Source: Mesorhizobium metallidurans STM 2683 (lineage in GTDB: Bacteria > Pseudomonadota > Alphaproteobacteria > Rhizobiales > Rhizobiaceae). Taken from it: a stretch of 64,000 nucleotides of DNA. The notes beneath the pieces were generated by a model. It was not told where the DNA came from, searched no databases, and saw nothing but the letters and a program-made list of their open reading frames with translations. The position numbers and the translations under genes are program-made. Shown piece by piece: positions 53,384-63,187 of the stretch (positions are counted from its first letter, which is position 1; each line of letters starts with the position of its first letter). The DNA lies in contig NZ_CAUM01000096.1 of the NCBI RefSeq assembly GCF_000350085.1, forward strand, positions 37,374-101,373, given 5' to 3'.

Positions 53384-55037
53384 TCAGCGACCCGGTTGGC
53401 CTGGGAGAATTATTTGGACGTCGCCCAAGGTGCCGGCCGAGAACATCTCTCGCATCTTTTTCTTGTCGAATTTTCCCATGCCGGTGCGTGGGATCGATTC
53501 CACGACAATCCAGTTGATCGGTATCCACCACCGTGGAATTTGGCTATCGAGCTGGCCGGCGATTGCTTGGAGATCTACTTTCTCGTTCGGCGCTGCGAGC
53601 ACGACAACCGCTAGGGGTCGCTCTTGCCAGCGGTCATCCGGAACTGCGATGACCGCCACTTCGCGGAACCCCCCCTTGGCCTGGATGGCCGACTCCAGTG
53701 CGGGGGAAGGAATCCATTCCCCGCCTGATTTGATCGCGTCCTTCAGCCGATCTGAAAGAAAAACGAATCCATCGCAGTCCAGCTTTCCCAGATCACCGGT
53801 CTTCAGCCATCCATCCTGGAATTTGTCCGGGTCATCATGGAGAAAGTAGCTGCTGGTGACCCATGGTCCCCGGATCTGGATTTCGCCGACCTGCAAGCCA
53901 TCCGCGGGCAAAGGCGCACCATCGGCATCGACCACCCGCACTTCCAAGCCAGCCACGACACGACCTTGACCCGTCGCGTAATCGAATTTCTCTGCGCTCG
54001 TTTCAGCCCAGGGAGGAACATTGGATATTGTCGACATGGATGAGGTTTCGGTCATGCCCCACGCTTGAACGACGTTTATGCCCAAGCCATTGAACGTTTC
54101 GATCAGAGTGGGTGTCACGAATGTTCCGCCCGTTGCGAGAAGCCTAACGGACCGGAGAGCATCTGCAGCCCTGTCACCGAGAAACGCGAGGAGATCAGTC
54201 CAGATCGTGGGAACACCTGCGAGAATTGTGGGCTGTTCACTAGCCACTAGATCAGCCACTGTTTCTGGGCGCAGCGCAGCGCCGGGTAGGATTAACTTTG
54301 CTCCCGCTATGGCTGCTGCAAACGGCAGTCCCCAAGCATTGACATGAAACATTGGCACGACGGGAAAGACGCTGTCGCTCGCGCCAATGCCGAGTGAATT
54401 GTTGGTGCACAGGCTTGTCGCTTGCAGCCACAACGAACGATGGCTGTAGGCGATACCCTTGGGCAAGCCGGTTGTTCCGCCCGTGTGGCACAAGATTGCC
54501 GCATTGCGTTCATCGACATCCGGCCGATCAAGGTCGGGCAAACCCTCGCAAAGCAGGTCTTCGTAGGCGATCGTTTCTATTCCAAGGTCGTTCAGAAACT
54601 CGGCTTTTGGATCACCGACAAGGACGACCAGTCTCGGTGTCGCAAGCAATGGAAGTGCCTTCAAAAAAATACATGATCATCTGGTCATCCACCAGGAAGA
54701 CCCTGTCGTCCGCTTCGTTGCAGATGTGCGCGATGTCGTTGCTATGCAAGCGGATGTTGACGGTGTGAAGGACTGCACCAAGATATGGAACTCCAAGATA
54801 GGCCTCGAAGTGTTCCTGCGAGGCGGACATGAAGCTGGCGACGCGATCGCCGATACCAACGCCGCGATTGCCAAGTGCATCGGCAAGTTGAGCCGCGCGA
54901 CCGGCAATTGTGCCGAACGTGGTCACGGTTCCACCTGCAAGCGACGGGCAGACCAATGTGGAACGTCGGTTGACACGCGCCATGTGTCGGATCATGCGCC
55001 CAATTCCCAACTGGGCGTCCTGCATTGTACTCAGCAT
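53384..55037 (-). pseudogene. Acyl-CoA synthetase (AMP-forming) split by a frameshift
   Basis: Two overlapping leftward frames form one ANL-superfamily ligase. The N-terminal part (55037 to about 54670) holds the first ~125 residues, up to DDRVFLVDDQMIMYF. The rest (to 53384) resumes at KALPLLATPRLVVLVGD. Removing one base from the A7 run at 54663-54669 joins them into about 550 residues, normal family length. The large part has HTGGTTGLPKG, WGMTETSS, GWLKTGDLGKLD, DRLKDAIKSGGEWI and the C-terminal Lys in PRTGMGKFDKK, so it is otherwise intact. The start follows GGGGAG. Could be a true mutation, a sequencing error or slippage. Confidence 0.85.
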
Positions 55038-55112
55038 CTTTTTCTCCCCTGCGACGCCGAGAGCCTGGACGGAACATCATGGTTGCAAAAAAAAATGATC
55101 GCCCTTGCGCCG

Positions 55113-55188
55113 ATAGTTCGATTGTTTTAATACTGACGAACGCAAAGCGCAAGCTGCGAAACGAGAGAGCTTTATCATAGTTCGTTTG
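55113..55188. promoter_or_regulatory. Divergent promoter region with a direct repeat
   Basis: ATAGTTCGATTG (55113-55124) and ATAGTTCGTTTG (55177-55188) differ at one base and lie in the 162-bp gap between the divergent acyl-CoA synthetase and enoyl-CoA hydratase genes. The second copy runs into the ribosome site of the hydratase. They may be regulator half-sites; the repeat could also be chance. Confidence 0.3.
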
Positions 55189-55199
55189 GAGGATTAATA

Positions 55200-56018
55200 A
55201 TGTCAGTTGTGCTGGGCGACATTCGAAATGGCGTTGGCTGGATCACCCTCAATCGCCCCAAAAAGCTCAACGCTTTGGCCATGGAAGTCGTCGAGGCAGC
55301 ACACGCGCTCGTCAAGCAGTACGAGGCAAATGATGAGGTGAGCGTCATCGTGATCACCGGCGCCGGTGAGAACTTCTCTGTCGGTTACGACATCGCCCAG
55401 GAAGTTGAGGCCGGTATTGCGCGGCCGGAAGACTGGCATTCGGCGTTGTCACGCAATGTCGGGCTTTCAATGGCCGTATGGTCGAGCCTGAAGCCAACCA
55501 TTGCGGCCGTTGATGGCTGGTGCCTGGCCGGTGCCTGCGAATTGGCAATGGCCTGTGACCTTATCGTTGCAACCGAGCGTGCCAAGTTTGGTGAGCCTGA
55601 AATTCGATTCGGATCAGGACCGGTCACGTTGCTTATGCCGTTCATCCTTGGCCAGAAGAAGACGATGGAGCTTTTGCTGACCGGTGACACGGTCAACGCT
55701 AACGAAGCCGAACGCATTGGCTTGATCAACCGCGTCGTCGCAGTCGACGGTCTTGAAGCAGCGGTACAGAAGCTCGGCGAGAAGATAGCTCTTACCCCTT
55801 TGGTAACGCTTCGTTTTACCAAGATTGCGCTTACCCGTGCCTATGAGGCGATGGGCTTACGCAACGCAGTGAACATGAATCTCGACATCGCCGCGACGCT
55901 CAATGCAGCCTATTCGCCCGAGAAGACGCAGTTCGGAGAACTCGTCGCGACGCGCGGCCTGCGCGAGGCGCTCAACTGGCGTGACTCGCGCTACGGCGCG
56001 TTGGAGTCGAACGACTAA
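55200..56018 (+). CDS. Enoyl-CoA hydratase (crotonase family)
   Basis: A 272-residue crotonase-fold enzyme that adds water to 2-enoyl-CoA. Both catalytic glutamates of true hydratases are present: Glu in [14 protein letters not shown] and Glu in FGEPEIRFG. The oxyanion-hole segments are ENFSVGYDI and the AGAC loop. The start follows GGAGG. It begins the rightward arm of the catabolic island, 26 bp before the crotonyl-CoA reductase-like gene, so the two probably act on the same acyl-CoA. Confidence 0.9.
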   Translation: MSVVLGDIRNGVGWITLNRPKKLNALAMEVVEAAHALVKQYEANDEVSVIVITGAGENFSVGYDIAQEVEAGIARPEDWHSALSRNVGLSMAVWSSLKPTIAAVDGWCLAGACELAMACDLIVATERAKFGEPEIRFGSGPVTLLMPFILGQKKTMELLLTGDTVNANEAERIGLINRVVAVDGLEAAVQKLGEKIALTPLVTLRFTKIALTRAYEAMGLRNAVNMNLDIAATLNAAYSPEKTQFGELVATRGLREALNWRDSRYGALESND

Positions 56019-56044
56019 CACAGTCAAAATTGGAGGAGAATACC

Positions 56045-57286
56045 ATGACCGATTCCGTTCCGATCGGATCGCTTCCGCCTGTCGGCGAGGTGCCCAATCG
56101 CATGTTCGCACAGGTCGTGCGCTCAAATCGCCTGGGGGATCCGATCGATGCTTTCCAGATCGAGCAAGTCGACGTTCCCAAACCAGGTGAAGGCGAGGTT
56201 CTCGTCGCGGTTATGGCCGCGGGATTGAATTTCAACAATGTATGGGCCGCACGCGGCGTGCCCATTGACGTCATAGCTGCACGAAAGGCGCAAGGCTCAC
56301 CGTACGATTTCCACATTGGTGGCAGCGACGCGTCAGGGATCGTTTACGCCGTTGGTGCCGGTGTGAAACACGTACAAGTTGGCGACTACGTGGTGGTTCA
56401 CCCTGGTTACTGGGATCCCAAAGCGCCTGACGTGGTCTCCGTTCGAGATCCCATGTTTTCGGCCAGTGCCCAGATATGGGGCTACAACACAAATTTTGGA
56501 TCGTTCGGCCAGTTCTGCCTTGCGTATGAGCACCAGATCTTGCCCAAGGCCAAGCATTTGACATGGGAGGAGGCGGCTGCCCCAACGCTGGTTGGCACGA
56601 CTGCTTACCGCATGCTGCATGGATGGACGGGCCACACTGTGGAGAAAGATGATGTGGTGTTGGTATGGGGCGGTTCAGGAGGGCTTGGCTCCCAGGCGAT
56701 CCAGATAGCGCGTGAAGCAGGCGGGATACCGATTGCAGTTGTCTCTGACGCGGCCAAAGGCGAATACTGTAAGTCGCTTGGCGCGAAAGGCTATATTGAC
56801 CGCCGAGAATTCAATCACTGGGGCCAGCCGCCTCATTGGACGGACGATGCAGGCCAAAAGGTGTGGACAGCACAGGCGCGCGCATTCGGCAAGAAAATCT
56901 GGGACATTCTGGGCGAGCGCCGAAATCCGCGGATCGTGCTCGAGCACCCTGGGGAAGACACAATCCCAACCTCAATTTTCTGCTGCGACACCGGCGGCAT
57001 GGTCGTCATTTGCGCCGGCACAACCGGCTATTCGGCGGTCGTAGATCTACGCTACCACTGGGTCAGGCAAAAACGCCTCCAGGGATCCCACGGTACCAAC
57101 ACCGAACAGGCCAGGGCCTACAATGATCTCGTCTACTCTGGCCGTATCGACCCGTGCCTCGGCGAGGTCAGATCTTTCCTCGATGTCGGCAAAGCCCATC
57201 AAGACATGATGGAAGGAAAGCTTGCGCACGGCAACACGTGCATTCTTGTTGGGGCTGCCGCGAAAAGTCTTGGGAAACAGACCTGA
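56045..57286 (+). CDS. Crotonyl-CoA carboxylase/reductase-like enzyme
   Basis: A 413-residue MDR enzyme clearly of the Ccr type: [35 protein letters not shown] loop [10 protein letters not shown] (209-218), [17 protein letters not shown], and [10 protein letters not shown]. Ccr reductively carboxylates crotonyl-CoA to ethylmalonyl-CoA with NADPH and CO2. Of the recalled CO2-pocket residues, Asn (LNFNN) and His349 are kept, but the Glu after Tyr147 in the GYET motif is Asn148 here, and the residue after QGSH is Gly instead of Phe. It may therefore reduce without carboxylating, or use another enoyl-CoA. The ATG at 56045 follows GGAGGAG. Confidence 0.88.
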   Translation: MTDSVPIGSLPPVGEVPNRMFAQVVRSNRLGDPIDAFQIEQVDVPKPGEGEVLVAVMAAGLNFNNVWAARGVPIDVIAARKAQGSPYDFHIGGSDASGIVYAVGAGVKHVQVGDYVVVHPGYWDPKAPDVVSVRDPMFSASAQIWGYNTNFGSFGQFCLAYEHQILPKAKHLTWEEAAAPTLVGTTAYRMLHGWTGHTVEKDDVVLVWGGSGGLGSQAIQIAREAGGIPIAVVSDAAKGEYCKSLGAKGYIDRREFNHWGQPPHWTDDAGQKVWTAQARAFGKKIWDILGERRNPRIVLEHPGEDTIPTSIFCCDTGGMVVICAGTTGYSAVVDLRYHWVRQKRLQGSHGTNTEQARAYNDLVYSGRIDPCLGEVRSFLDVGKAHQDMMEGKLAHGNTCILVGAAAKSLGKQT

Positions 57287-57339
57287 AACCCCGCCTCTTG
57301 GGACGAAGTTGTGCTGTGAATAATCAAAGTCGGGCGGCG

Positions 57340-57672
57340 CTAGGCTGCCCGCACTTCACCTGTAGGTGGGTTTTTCGCCACTCGCTGTTTTTGCAGATTT
57401 TGCCGGACTCCCTTCAGGGCATTGTCCAGAACGTCCCGACGGGCCTTGTAGAAGTAGTTTCGACCCTGCTTGCGAACGCGGATCAGATTCGCTTGGGAGA
57501 GAATTTTCACGTGGTAGGAAATTGTCGCCTTCGCCAATCCCAGCGTCTCAACCAGCTTGGTGCACGCCATTTCATCTGTGTCGTCGATCATTTGGATCAT
57601 CCGCAGGCGCATTGGCTCACTCAGGGCGGCGAAAATCTTCGCATAGTCGTCGATTGAAAGTGTCTCTGCCAT
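57340..57672 (-). CDS. ArsR-family transcriptional regulator
   Basis: A 110-residue winged-helix repressor. ALSEPMRLRMIQMI starts the DNA-binding domain, and LGLAKATISYHVKILSQANL is the recognition helix with the wing RVRKQGRNYFYKA. No obvious metal-binding Cys pair is present in the DNA-binding helix, so it is probably not a metal sensor. The start at 57672 is preferred over one 28 codons upstream. It lies on the opposite strand between the Ccr-like and mutase genes, diverging from the mutase. Confidence 0.85.
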   Translation of the reverse strand: MAETLSIDDYAKIFAALSEPMRLRMIQMIDDTDEMACTKLVETLGLAKATISYHVKILSQANLIRVRKQGRNYFYKARRDVLDNALKGVRQNLQKQRVAKNPPTGEVRAA

Positions 57673-57856
57673 GCCGTCAAATTCCGTTTGATTGTTTTGA
57701 ATCTTTCTAACGATGAGCGGCTGCAATGTCCACAACGGTGCCTGCCACAGCGACACTGGACCAATCGTGCCGAAGCGATGGTGCCGTGCCGAATATAGGT
57801 CGGCTTGCTTCGGAGACGAGTTGCATTGCCGAAAAATGCGTTAGGGAGGCTGTCCA

Positions 57857-59998
57857 ATGAACGAGGATACGAGCTTGGAGCGCTGGCGCACGCTTGCCGA
57901 GCGAGAAATCAAAGCCAATCCCGATACGCTTACGTGGCACACGCCAGAAGGCATCGCCGTCAAGCCTCTCTACACCGCGGAGGATATTGAGGGGATCGCA
58001 CATCTGGAGACCATGCCTGGCCAGCAGCCATTCGTTCGGGGGCCGCGTGCAACCATGTATTCGGGACGTCCTTGGACGATCCGGCAATATGCCGGCTTCT
58101 CGACCGCCGAAGCGTCTAACGCCTTCTACCGCAAGGCACTAGCGGCTGGCCAGCAGGGCGTGTCCGTAGCTTTCGACCTTGCCACCCATCGCGGCTATGA
58201 CAGTGATCACCGCCGTGTGGAAGGCGACGTCGGCAAGGCCGGGGTGGCAATCGACTCAGTCGAGGACATGAAGATCTTGTTCGAGGGCATTCCGCTCGAC
58301 AGGATCTCGGTTTCGATGACCATGAACGGCGCTGTTATCCCGATCCTGGCCAACTTTATCGTCGCAGGCGAAGAGCAAGGCGTTCCCCGTGCCAAGCTTT
58401 CCGGAACCATACAGAACGACATTCTCAAGGAGTTCATGGTCCGCAATACCTATATCTACCCGCCAGAATCCTCAATGCGCATCGTCGCGGACATTGTCGA
58501 ATATACGTCCAAGGAGATGCCGAAGTTTAATTCGATCTCGATTTCCGGCTATCACATGCAGGAGGCGGGAGCGACGCTCGTGCAGGAGCTTGCTTTCACG
58601 CTCGCCGACGGGCGCGAGTATGTTCGCGCAGCACTGGGGAAGGGTCTCAACGTCGACGACTTTGCCGGCCGGCTCTCCTTCTTCTTTGCGATAGGAATGA
58701 ATTTTTTCATGGAAGCGGCAAAGTTGCGAGCCGCGAGGTTGCTGTGGTCGCGCATCATGGAAGAGTTCCAGCCAAAGCGGCCCTCCTCGCTGATGCTGCG
58801 AACCCATTGTCAGACATCGGGCGTGTCGCTGCAGGAGCAGGATCCTTACAACAACATCGTGCGCACTGCATTCGAGGCGATGTCGGCCGTTCTCGGCGGC
58901 ACGCAATCTTTGCATACCAATTCGTTCGACGAAGCCATTGCGCTGCCAACCGAATTCTCGGCCCGCATCGCACGCAACACGCAGCTGATCCTCCAGCATG
59001 AGACTGGCGTAACCAAGGTCGTAGATCCTTTGGCCGGCTCTTACTATGTCGAGACTCTCACAAAGGAATTGGCTGACGCCGCCTGGAAACTGATCGAGGA
59101 AGTCGAGCAACAGGGCGGCATGACCAAGGCTGTCGTCGAGGGCCTGCCGAAGCGGCTCATCGAGGAGGCCGCCACGCGTCGACAGGCAGCGGTCGATCGC
59201 GGGGACGAGGTGATTGTGGGAGTGAACCGCTACCGGCTCGAAAATGAGCAACAGTTCGACATTCTGGATATCGACAACAAGGCGGTGCGCGACGCACAGA
59301 TCACACGCATACACAAAACGAGGCGTCAGCGCGATCCCAAGCGTGTTGCCGGCGCCCTTGCCGCGCTTGGCGAGGTCGCCGCTAGCGGCAAGGGCAACCT
59401 TTTGGAAACCGCAGTAGAGGCCGCGCGCGCACGTGCGACGGTCGGTGAAATCTCCGATGCCATGCGTGAGGCATTTGGCGATCATGTCGCCGTCCCGAAG
59501 GTGGTGAAGCAGGTCTACGGGGCTGCATATAAGGGCGACCCCGAATATGAGACGTTGGTCGAGCGTATCAAAGGCATCAAAAAGGCTTTGGGAAGATCGC
59601 CCAAGGTGATGGTTGCCAAACTCGGGCAGGATGGCCACGACCGCGGGGCCAAGATCATTGCCTCAGCTTTCGGGGATATCGGCTTCGAAGTCGTTGCGGG
59701 ACCGCTCTTTCAAACGCCAGAAGAAGCGGCGGACACCGCCGTAGTGTCCAAAGTTCACGTCATCGGTGTGTCTTCACTAGCGGCAGGGCACAAGACGCTT
59801 GCCCCGCAACTCGTCGAGGCACTGAAGGCGCGGGGCGGCGAAAACATCATTATCGTGGCCGGTGGCGTCATTCCGCGGCAGGATCACAAATTCCTGATTG
59901 ATATTGGCGTATCCGCAGTCTTCGGCCCGGGAACGCCCGTGCTCGAAGCGGCGGGCTCTGTGCTTGACCTGATGGAAGGCAAGCGCAGAAATATCTGA
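57857..59998 (+). CDS. Methylmalonyl-CoA mutase, single-subunit type
   Basis: A 713-residue adenosylcobalamin-dependent mutase close in style and length to E. coli Sbm/ScpA. The catalytic barrel includes [16 protein letters not shown] with Tyr78, [11 protein letters not shown] with Arg196, and [13 protein letters not shown] with His233. These align by a constant offset with the Tyr89, Arg207 and His244 of the Propionibacterium enzyme that bind the carboxyl group and thioester. The B12 domain has DGHDRG at 592-597 (cobalt His594). It interconverts methylmalonyl-CoA and succinyl-CoA. The start follows GGAGG. It is divergent from the ArsR gene; no epimerase or MeaB lies beside it. Confidence 0.92.
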   Translation: MNEDTSLERWRTLAEREIKANPDTLTWHTPEGIAVKPLYTAEDIEGIAHLETMPGQQPFVRGPRATMYSGRPWTIRQYAGFSTAEASNAFYRKALAAGQQGVSVAFDLATHRGYDSDHRRVEGDVGKAGVAIDSVEDMKILFEGIPLDRISVSMTMNGAVIPILANFIVAGEEQGVPRAKLSGTIQNDILKEFMVRNTYIYPPESSMRIVADIVEYTSKEMPKFNSISISGYHMQEAGATLVQELAFTLADGREYVRAALGKGLNVDDFAGRLSFFFAIGMNFFMEAAKLRAARLLWSRIMEEFQPKRPSSLMLRTHCQTSGVSLQEQDPYNNIVRTAFEAMSAVLGGTQSLHTNSFDEAIALPTEFSARIARNTQLILQHETGVTKVVDPLAGSYYVETLTKELADAAWKLIEEVEQQGGMTKAVVEGLPKRLIEEAATRRQAAVDRGDEVIVGVNRYRLENEQQFDILDIDNKAVRDAQITRIHKTRRQRDPKRVAGALAALGEVAASGKGNLLETAVEAARARATVGEISDAMREAFGDHVAVPKVVKQVYGAAYKGDPEYETLVERIKGIKKALGRSPKVMVAKLGQDGHDRGAKIIASAFGDIGFEVVAGPLFQTPEEAADTAVVSKVHVIGVSSLAAGHKTLAPQLVEALKARGGENIIIVAGGVIPRQDHKFLIDIGVSAVFGPGTPVLEAAGSVLDLMEGKRRNI

Positions 59999-60192
59999 GG
60001 CTCCGCCATTTCCGTTGAGTGTCGCACGTAGCTGAACCTTGCTCGGAGTGGGAGAGCTGCTGCGGTCTTCATCCCATGCCCGGCAGGCATGGCTAGCGTG
60101 CCTCCTCCTCATCTCGAAATGCCGGTGCGCGTTGATGCGAGAGTTTGATCTCTCGAATTGCCGTGGACGAGCCCTAAAGCTTGCCTTTCCGC

Positions 60193-60229
60193 TTGACAGA
60201 AAGCGAATACAAGTCTCTAAATCAGAGAC
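60193..60229 (+). promoter_or_regulatory. Promoter with inverted repeat upstream of the OsmC-like gene
   Basis: TTGACA at 60193-60198 is followed after 17 bp by TCTAAA as a weak -10. GTCTCT (60213-60218) and AGAGAC (60224-60229) form a perfect inverted repeat over that -10. This suggests an independent, regulated promoter inside the 287-bp gap after the mutase gene. The rest of the gap shows no gene. Confidence 0.45.
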
Positions 60230-60285
60230 ACAAGTTTCATAAAACGAGACTTCGTACTGGGACAAAACCTGCAGAGGAGACAGCT

Positions 60286-60828
60286 TTGATCAACGGTATT
60301 GATGTTGCCGGATTGGACGCGGCAAAGGATGCTATTCGCCAGTCGCCGCCAGCTGGGGTGGCAAATTACGGTGTGGCGCTCAAATGGAAGAGCGGCACGC
60401 AGATCGAAGCTGAAGCATTGGCGATGTCCGTCGGCTCGGATCGCATCGAGCGTAAATTCAAATGGACGATTGACGAGCCGCCGCAGCTTCTCGGCAGCAG
60501 CCTTGGACCAACACCGCAGGAATATCTTATGTCGGGCGTGGCCGCCTGCATCATGGTCGGGTTTGTGGTCAACGCCTCGATTAGAGGTATCGAGATCGAA
60601 GACTTGAGTATTCGGATGGAAGGCGGACTGGATCTGGCAGGTTTCCTCAACTTGCGGCCCGATGCGCAGATCAAGATGTCCGGCCTGACCTACGAGATCG
60701 AGGTGAGGTCGAAGGCGGAGCGTTCAGAACTGGAAGAGATAGCAGGAATTGCTTTCGCCTTTAGCCCGAATGCGATGACCGTTGCAAATGGTGCGGCCAT
60801 GACTGGTAAATTGAAAGTGTTGCAGTAA
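60286..60828 (+). CDS. OsmC-family protein
   Basis: A 180-residue OsmC/Ohr-fold protein. The MSGVAACIMVGFVVNASIRG segment near residue 85 holds the position of the first redox Cys (Cys91 region); the second Cys of true peroxidases is not seen at the C-terminus, where FAFSPNAMTVANGAA stands instead. Peroxidase function is therefore uncertain. The TTG at 60286 follows GAGGAG at 6-base spacing and is preferred over an ATG 35 codons upstream that lies within the promoter region. Confidence 0.75.
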   Translation: MINGIDVAGLDAAKDAIRQSPPAGVANYGVALKWKSGTQIEAEALAMSVGSDRIERKFKWTIDEPPQLLGSSLGPTPQEYLMSGVAACIMVGFVVNASIRGIEIEDLSIRMEGGLDLAGFLNLRPDAQIKMSGLTYEIEVRSKAERSELEEIAGIAFAFSPNAMTVANGAAMTGKLKVLQ

Positions 60829-60899
60829 TAGCTGCCGCTTGGGGCGGCTTGGTATCGTGACAGCGGTATTATTTGTAATAGCGGATGTGAAAAAAGGCG

Positions 60900-61703
60900 A
60901 TGTCTGGACCTCTTGCGAGATATGTTGAAGTTCTCGAGGTCATTTCGCAGTCGTCAGCGGGATTAAGTCTCACCGACATCTGCGAACTGACCGGCCTTCA
61001 CAAGGCCACGGCAAGCCGGTTGCTCAAGGCGCTGCTGGATTCGAACCTTGTCGCCCAGACGCACGATTCGCGCCGGCTTCATACCGCCGGTGTGCGCCTC
61101 AGATCGCTTGTTCGCAACGCCATCAGTGCGCAGCTTGCCGGCGGCAGTTTTCTAAAAGAGATGGAGAGCCTTTCGAAGGTTTCGCAATTGACGGCAATGC
61201 TGGCGAAGCTTTCGAAGGGGCGCGTTACGATCATCTCGCTCGCCTTTCCGGATCCGACAGTTCCCTATGTGCATCCGGGTCCGTTGGAGCGGCCCATTCT
61301 GACGTGTTCCCTGGCGCGTGCGATCCTTGCCTACCAGGACGATGAATATATCCGCAAGGTGCTCCAGCGCGAAACCAGGATGGCAATAGCAGCAACAGGC
61401 AGCCCCACCGCCAATCGGTCCTCCGAAAAGCTTCAGGAGGTTCGAGACACTGGAGCCAGCATTTGCGACGAGGAACTCCAGGCCGGCATCACCAGTGTCG
61501 CCGTCCCTATCCAGGTTGAGCCTTATGGAACTATTGGAAGCATAGGTCTTGTTGGATTTACGCAAGAATATAATAAGAAAGGGTCAAAAGAGTATATTGA
61601 TCTGCTGAGGAACACAAAAACTCAGATAGAGAACAAGATTTCCATAATAGGAAACGAGGGTGAACTTAGAAATGTCGTGGAAATGGCATGGAATGAACTA
61701 TAA
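60900..61703 (+). CDS. IclR-family transcriptional regulator
   Basis: A 267-residue regulator with an N-terminal winged helix (about residues 5-65; LSLTDICELTGLHKATASRLL) and a C-terminal IclR effector domain (about 80-260). IclR members usually control aromatic or short-chain acid catabolism and bind a pathway metabolite. It lies between the OsmC-like gene and the binding-protein gene on the same strand. Codon use near its 3' end is AT-rich, unlike the core genes, which fits acquired DNA. Confidence 0.9.
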   Translation: MSGPLARYVEVLEVISQSSAGLSLTDICELTGLHKATASRLLKALLDSNLVAQTHDSRRLHTAGVRLRSLVRNAISAQLAGGSFLKEMESLSKVSQLTAMLAKLSKGRVTIISLAFPDPTVPYVHPGPLERPILTCSLARAILAYQDDEYIRKVLQRETRMAIAATGSPTANRSSEKLQEVRDTGASICDEELQAGITSVAVPIQVEPYGTIGSIGLVGFTQEYNKKGSKEYIDLLRNTKTQIENKISIIGNEGELRNVVEMAWNEL

Positions 61704-61730
61704 ACACGCTTGAACAATGGGAAAAATCAA

Positions 61731-63065
61731 ATGAAAAAGACAATGCTCAAATGCGCGTATGCCTTTTTGGTTACGTCTGGCATTCTGCTGGCTCAGGGAG
61801 CCTCTGCTCAGGACAAAAGCCAGAGCATTCTACTGCCTTCCTACAGGGTTGGCCCGTTCGCTCCGAACGGAATTGGCCAGGCTAATGCCATCATCGATTA
61901 TGTTCGGTTGTTGAATGAAAGGGATGGTGGCCTGAACGGCGTTAAATTGAACGTTCAGGAATGTGAGACGCAGTATGAAAACGAACGTGGCGTCGAGTGC
62001 TACGAGCGCTACAAGACCATGGATTCGGTTGGTCTGCCAGGTCTGCTGCCCCTAAGCGCTGGCATTGGTTATGCCCTCTACGACCGCGCTAATGCCGACA
62101 AGGTTCCGATCATCACCCCCGGCTATGGTCGCCTTCAGGGTGCTGTCGGCAGCCTTTTTCCCTACGAGTTTCCGATTGTCGGTAATGACTGGGAGCAGAC
62201 GACGGCCATCATGACCTACATCGCCAACAAGGTTGGCGGGTTCGACAAGCTGAAGGGGCAGAAGATCGCTCTCGTTTACCTGGACTCGGCGTATGGTAAG
62301 GAGCCGTTCCCCGTTCTCGACGAGATGGCCAAGCGGTATGGCATTGAATGGACCGGGTATCCCATTGCGGCTTCTGCGATGGTTGAACAAAGCTCTACCT
62401 GGCTTCAGATACGGCGCAACAAGCCCGACTATGTTTTGATTTGGGGCTGGGGCGTCATGACGCCGACGGCGATCAAGGAAGCAGCCAAAGTCAAGTTTCC
62501 GGTCGAACGGCTCATTGGCAACTGGTGGAGCGCAGCTGAACCTGACGTGATTCCTGTCGGAGATACAGCCAAGGGCTACGTCGGAGCTACGTTCCGCATG
62601 CCAGGCACCGAATTCGGTGTCTACAAGGACCTCGAGAAATATGTTTTCGGGCCCGGCAAGGCGGCGAGCGACGGTTCGGAGCGCGGCACTATCCTCTATA
62701 ACCAGGGGTTGTATTTCGCCATGCTTCAAACGGAGGCGATGCGTGTCGCACAAAAGAAGTTCGGCAACGGTCCTGTTTCGGGCGAGCAAGTCGCCTGGGG
62801 TCTGGAGAACATCGGTCTCAGCGAGGCACGGCTAAAGGACATGGGTTTCGACGGGATGGTTTCGCCGATCAAGCTCAGCTGCGCCGATCATGCGGGCGGC
62901 GGCATGCTCCGTCTGATCCAGTGGGATGGCAGCAAGTGGACCGCAATTTCTGATTGGCTAAGCGGCGCCAACGAGTTCTCCAAGCCGCTTGTCCAGCAAT
63001 CCGCCGAGGCTCTGGCCAAGGAAATGGGACGGAAGCCGCGTGATTGTGCCGCTGCCGGCGGCTGA
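61731..63065 (+). CDS. ABC-type periplasmic binding protein
   Basis: A 444-residue type I binding protein of the branched-chain amino acid/amide/urea class. A signal peptide (MKKTMLKCAYAFLVTSGILL, cleavage after ASAQ or ASA) starts at the ATG 61731, preferred over a TTG seven codons upstream. The mature part begins SILLPSYRVGPFAPNGIGQA. TWLQIRRNKPDYVLIWGWG is typical of the second lobe. No permease or ATPase gene follows before the aldoxime dehydratase gene, so partners lie beyond the window or elsewhere. Confidence 0.87.
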   Translation: MKKTMLKCAYAFLVTSGILLAQGASAQDKSQSILLPSYRVGPFAPNGIGQANAIIDYVRLLNERDGGLNGVKLNVQECETQYENERGVECYERYKTMDSVGLPGLLPLSAGIGYALYDRANADKVPIITPGYGRLQGAVGSLFPYEFPIVGNDWEQTTAIMTYIANKVGGFDKLKGQKIALVYLDSAYGKEPFPVLDEMAKRYGIEWTGYPIAASAMVEQSSTWLQIRRNKPDYVLIWGWGVMTPTAIKEAAKVKFPVERLIGNWWSAAEPDVIPVGDTAKGYVGATFRMPGTEFGVYKDLEKYVFGPGKAASDGSERGTILYNQGLYFAMLQTEAMRVAQKKFGNGPVSGEQVAWGLENIGLSEARLKDMGFDGMVSPIKLSCADHAGGGMLRLIQWDGSKWTAISDWLSGANEFSKPLVQQSAEALAKEMGRKPRDCAAAGG

Positions 63066-63187
63066 GGTCCGCAGGTTCGCTCTTTGACGACTGATGGGAT
63101 CAGAGCAATGCTTCCATCAATCGTCGAGTCCATGGATTGTCAAAGCAGGCGGCCGGTTGCGAACGCCTGCAGGAAGGCGGAGTTACA

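Noticed and set aside
57857..59998. Assignment as ethylmalonyl-CoA mutase because a Ccr-like gene is nearby, or as isobutyryl-CoA mutase.
   Set aside because: Sequence style and length match single-chain methylmalonyl-CoA mutase, and both carboxylate-binding residues (Tyr78, Arg196) are kept, which isobutyryl-CoA mutases replace.
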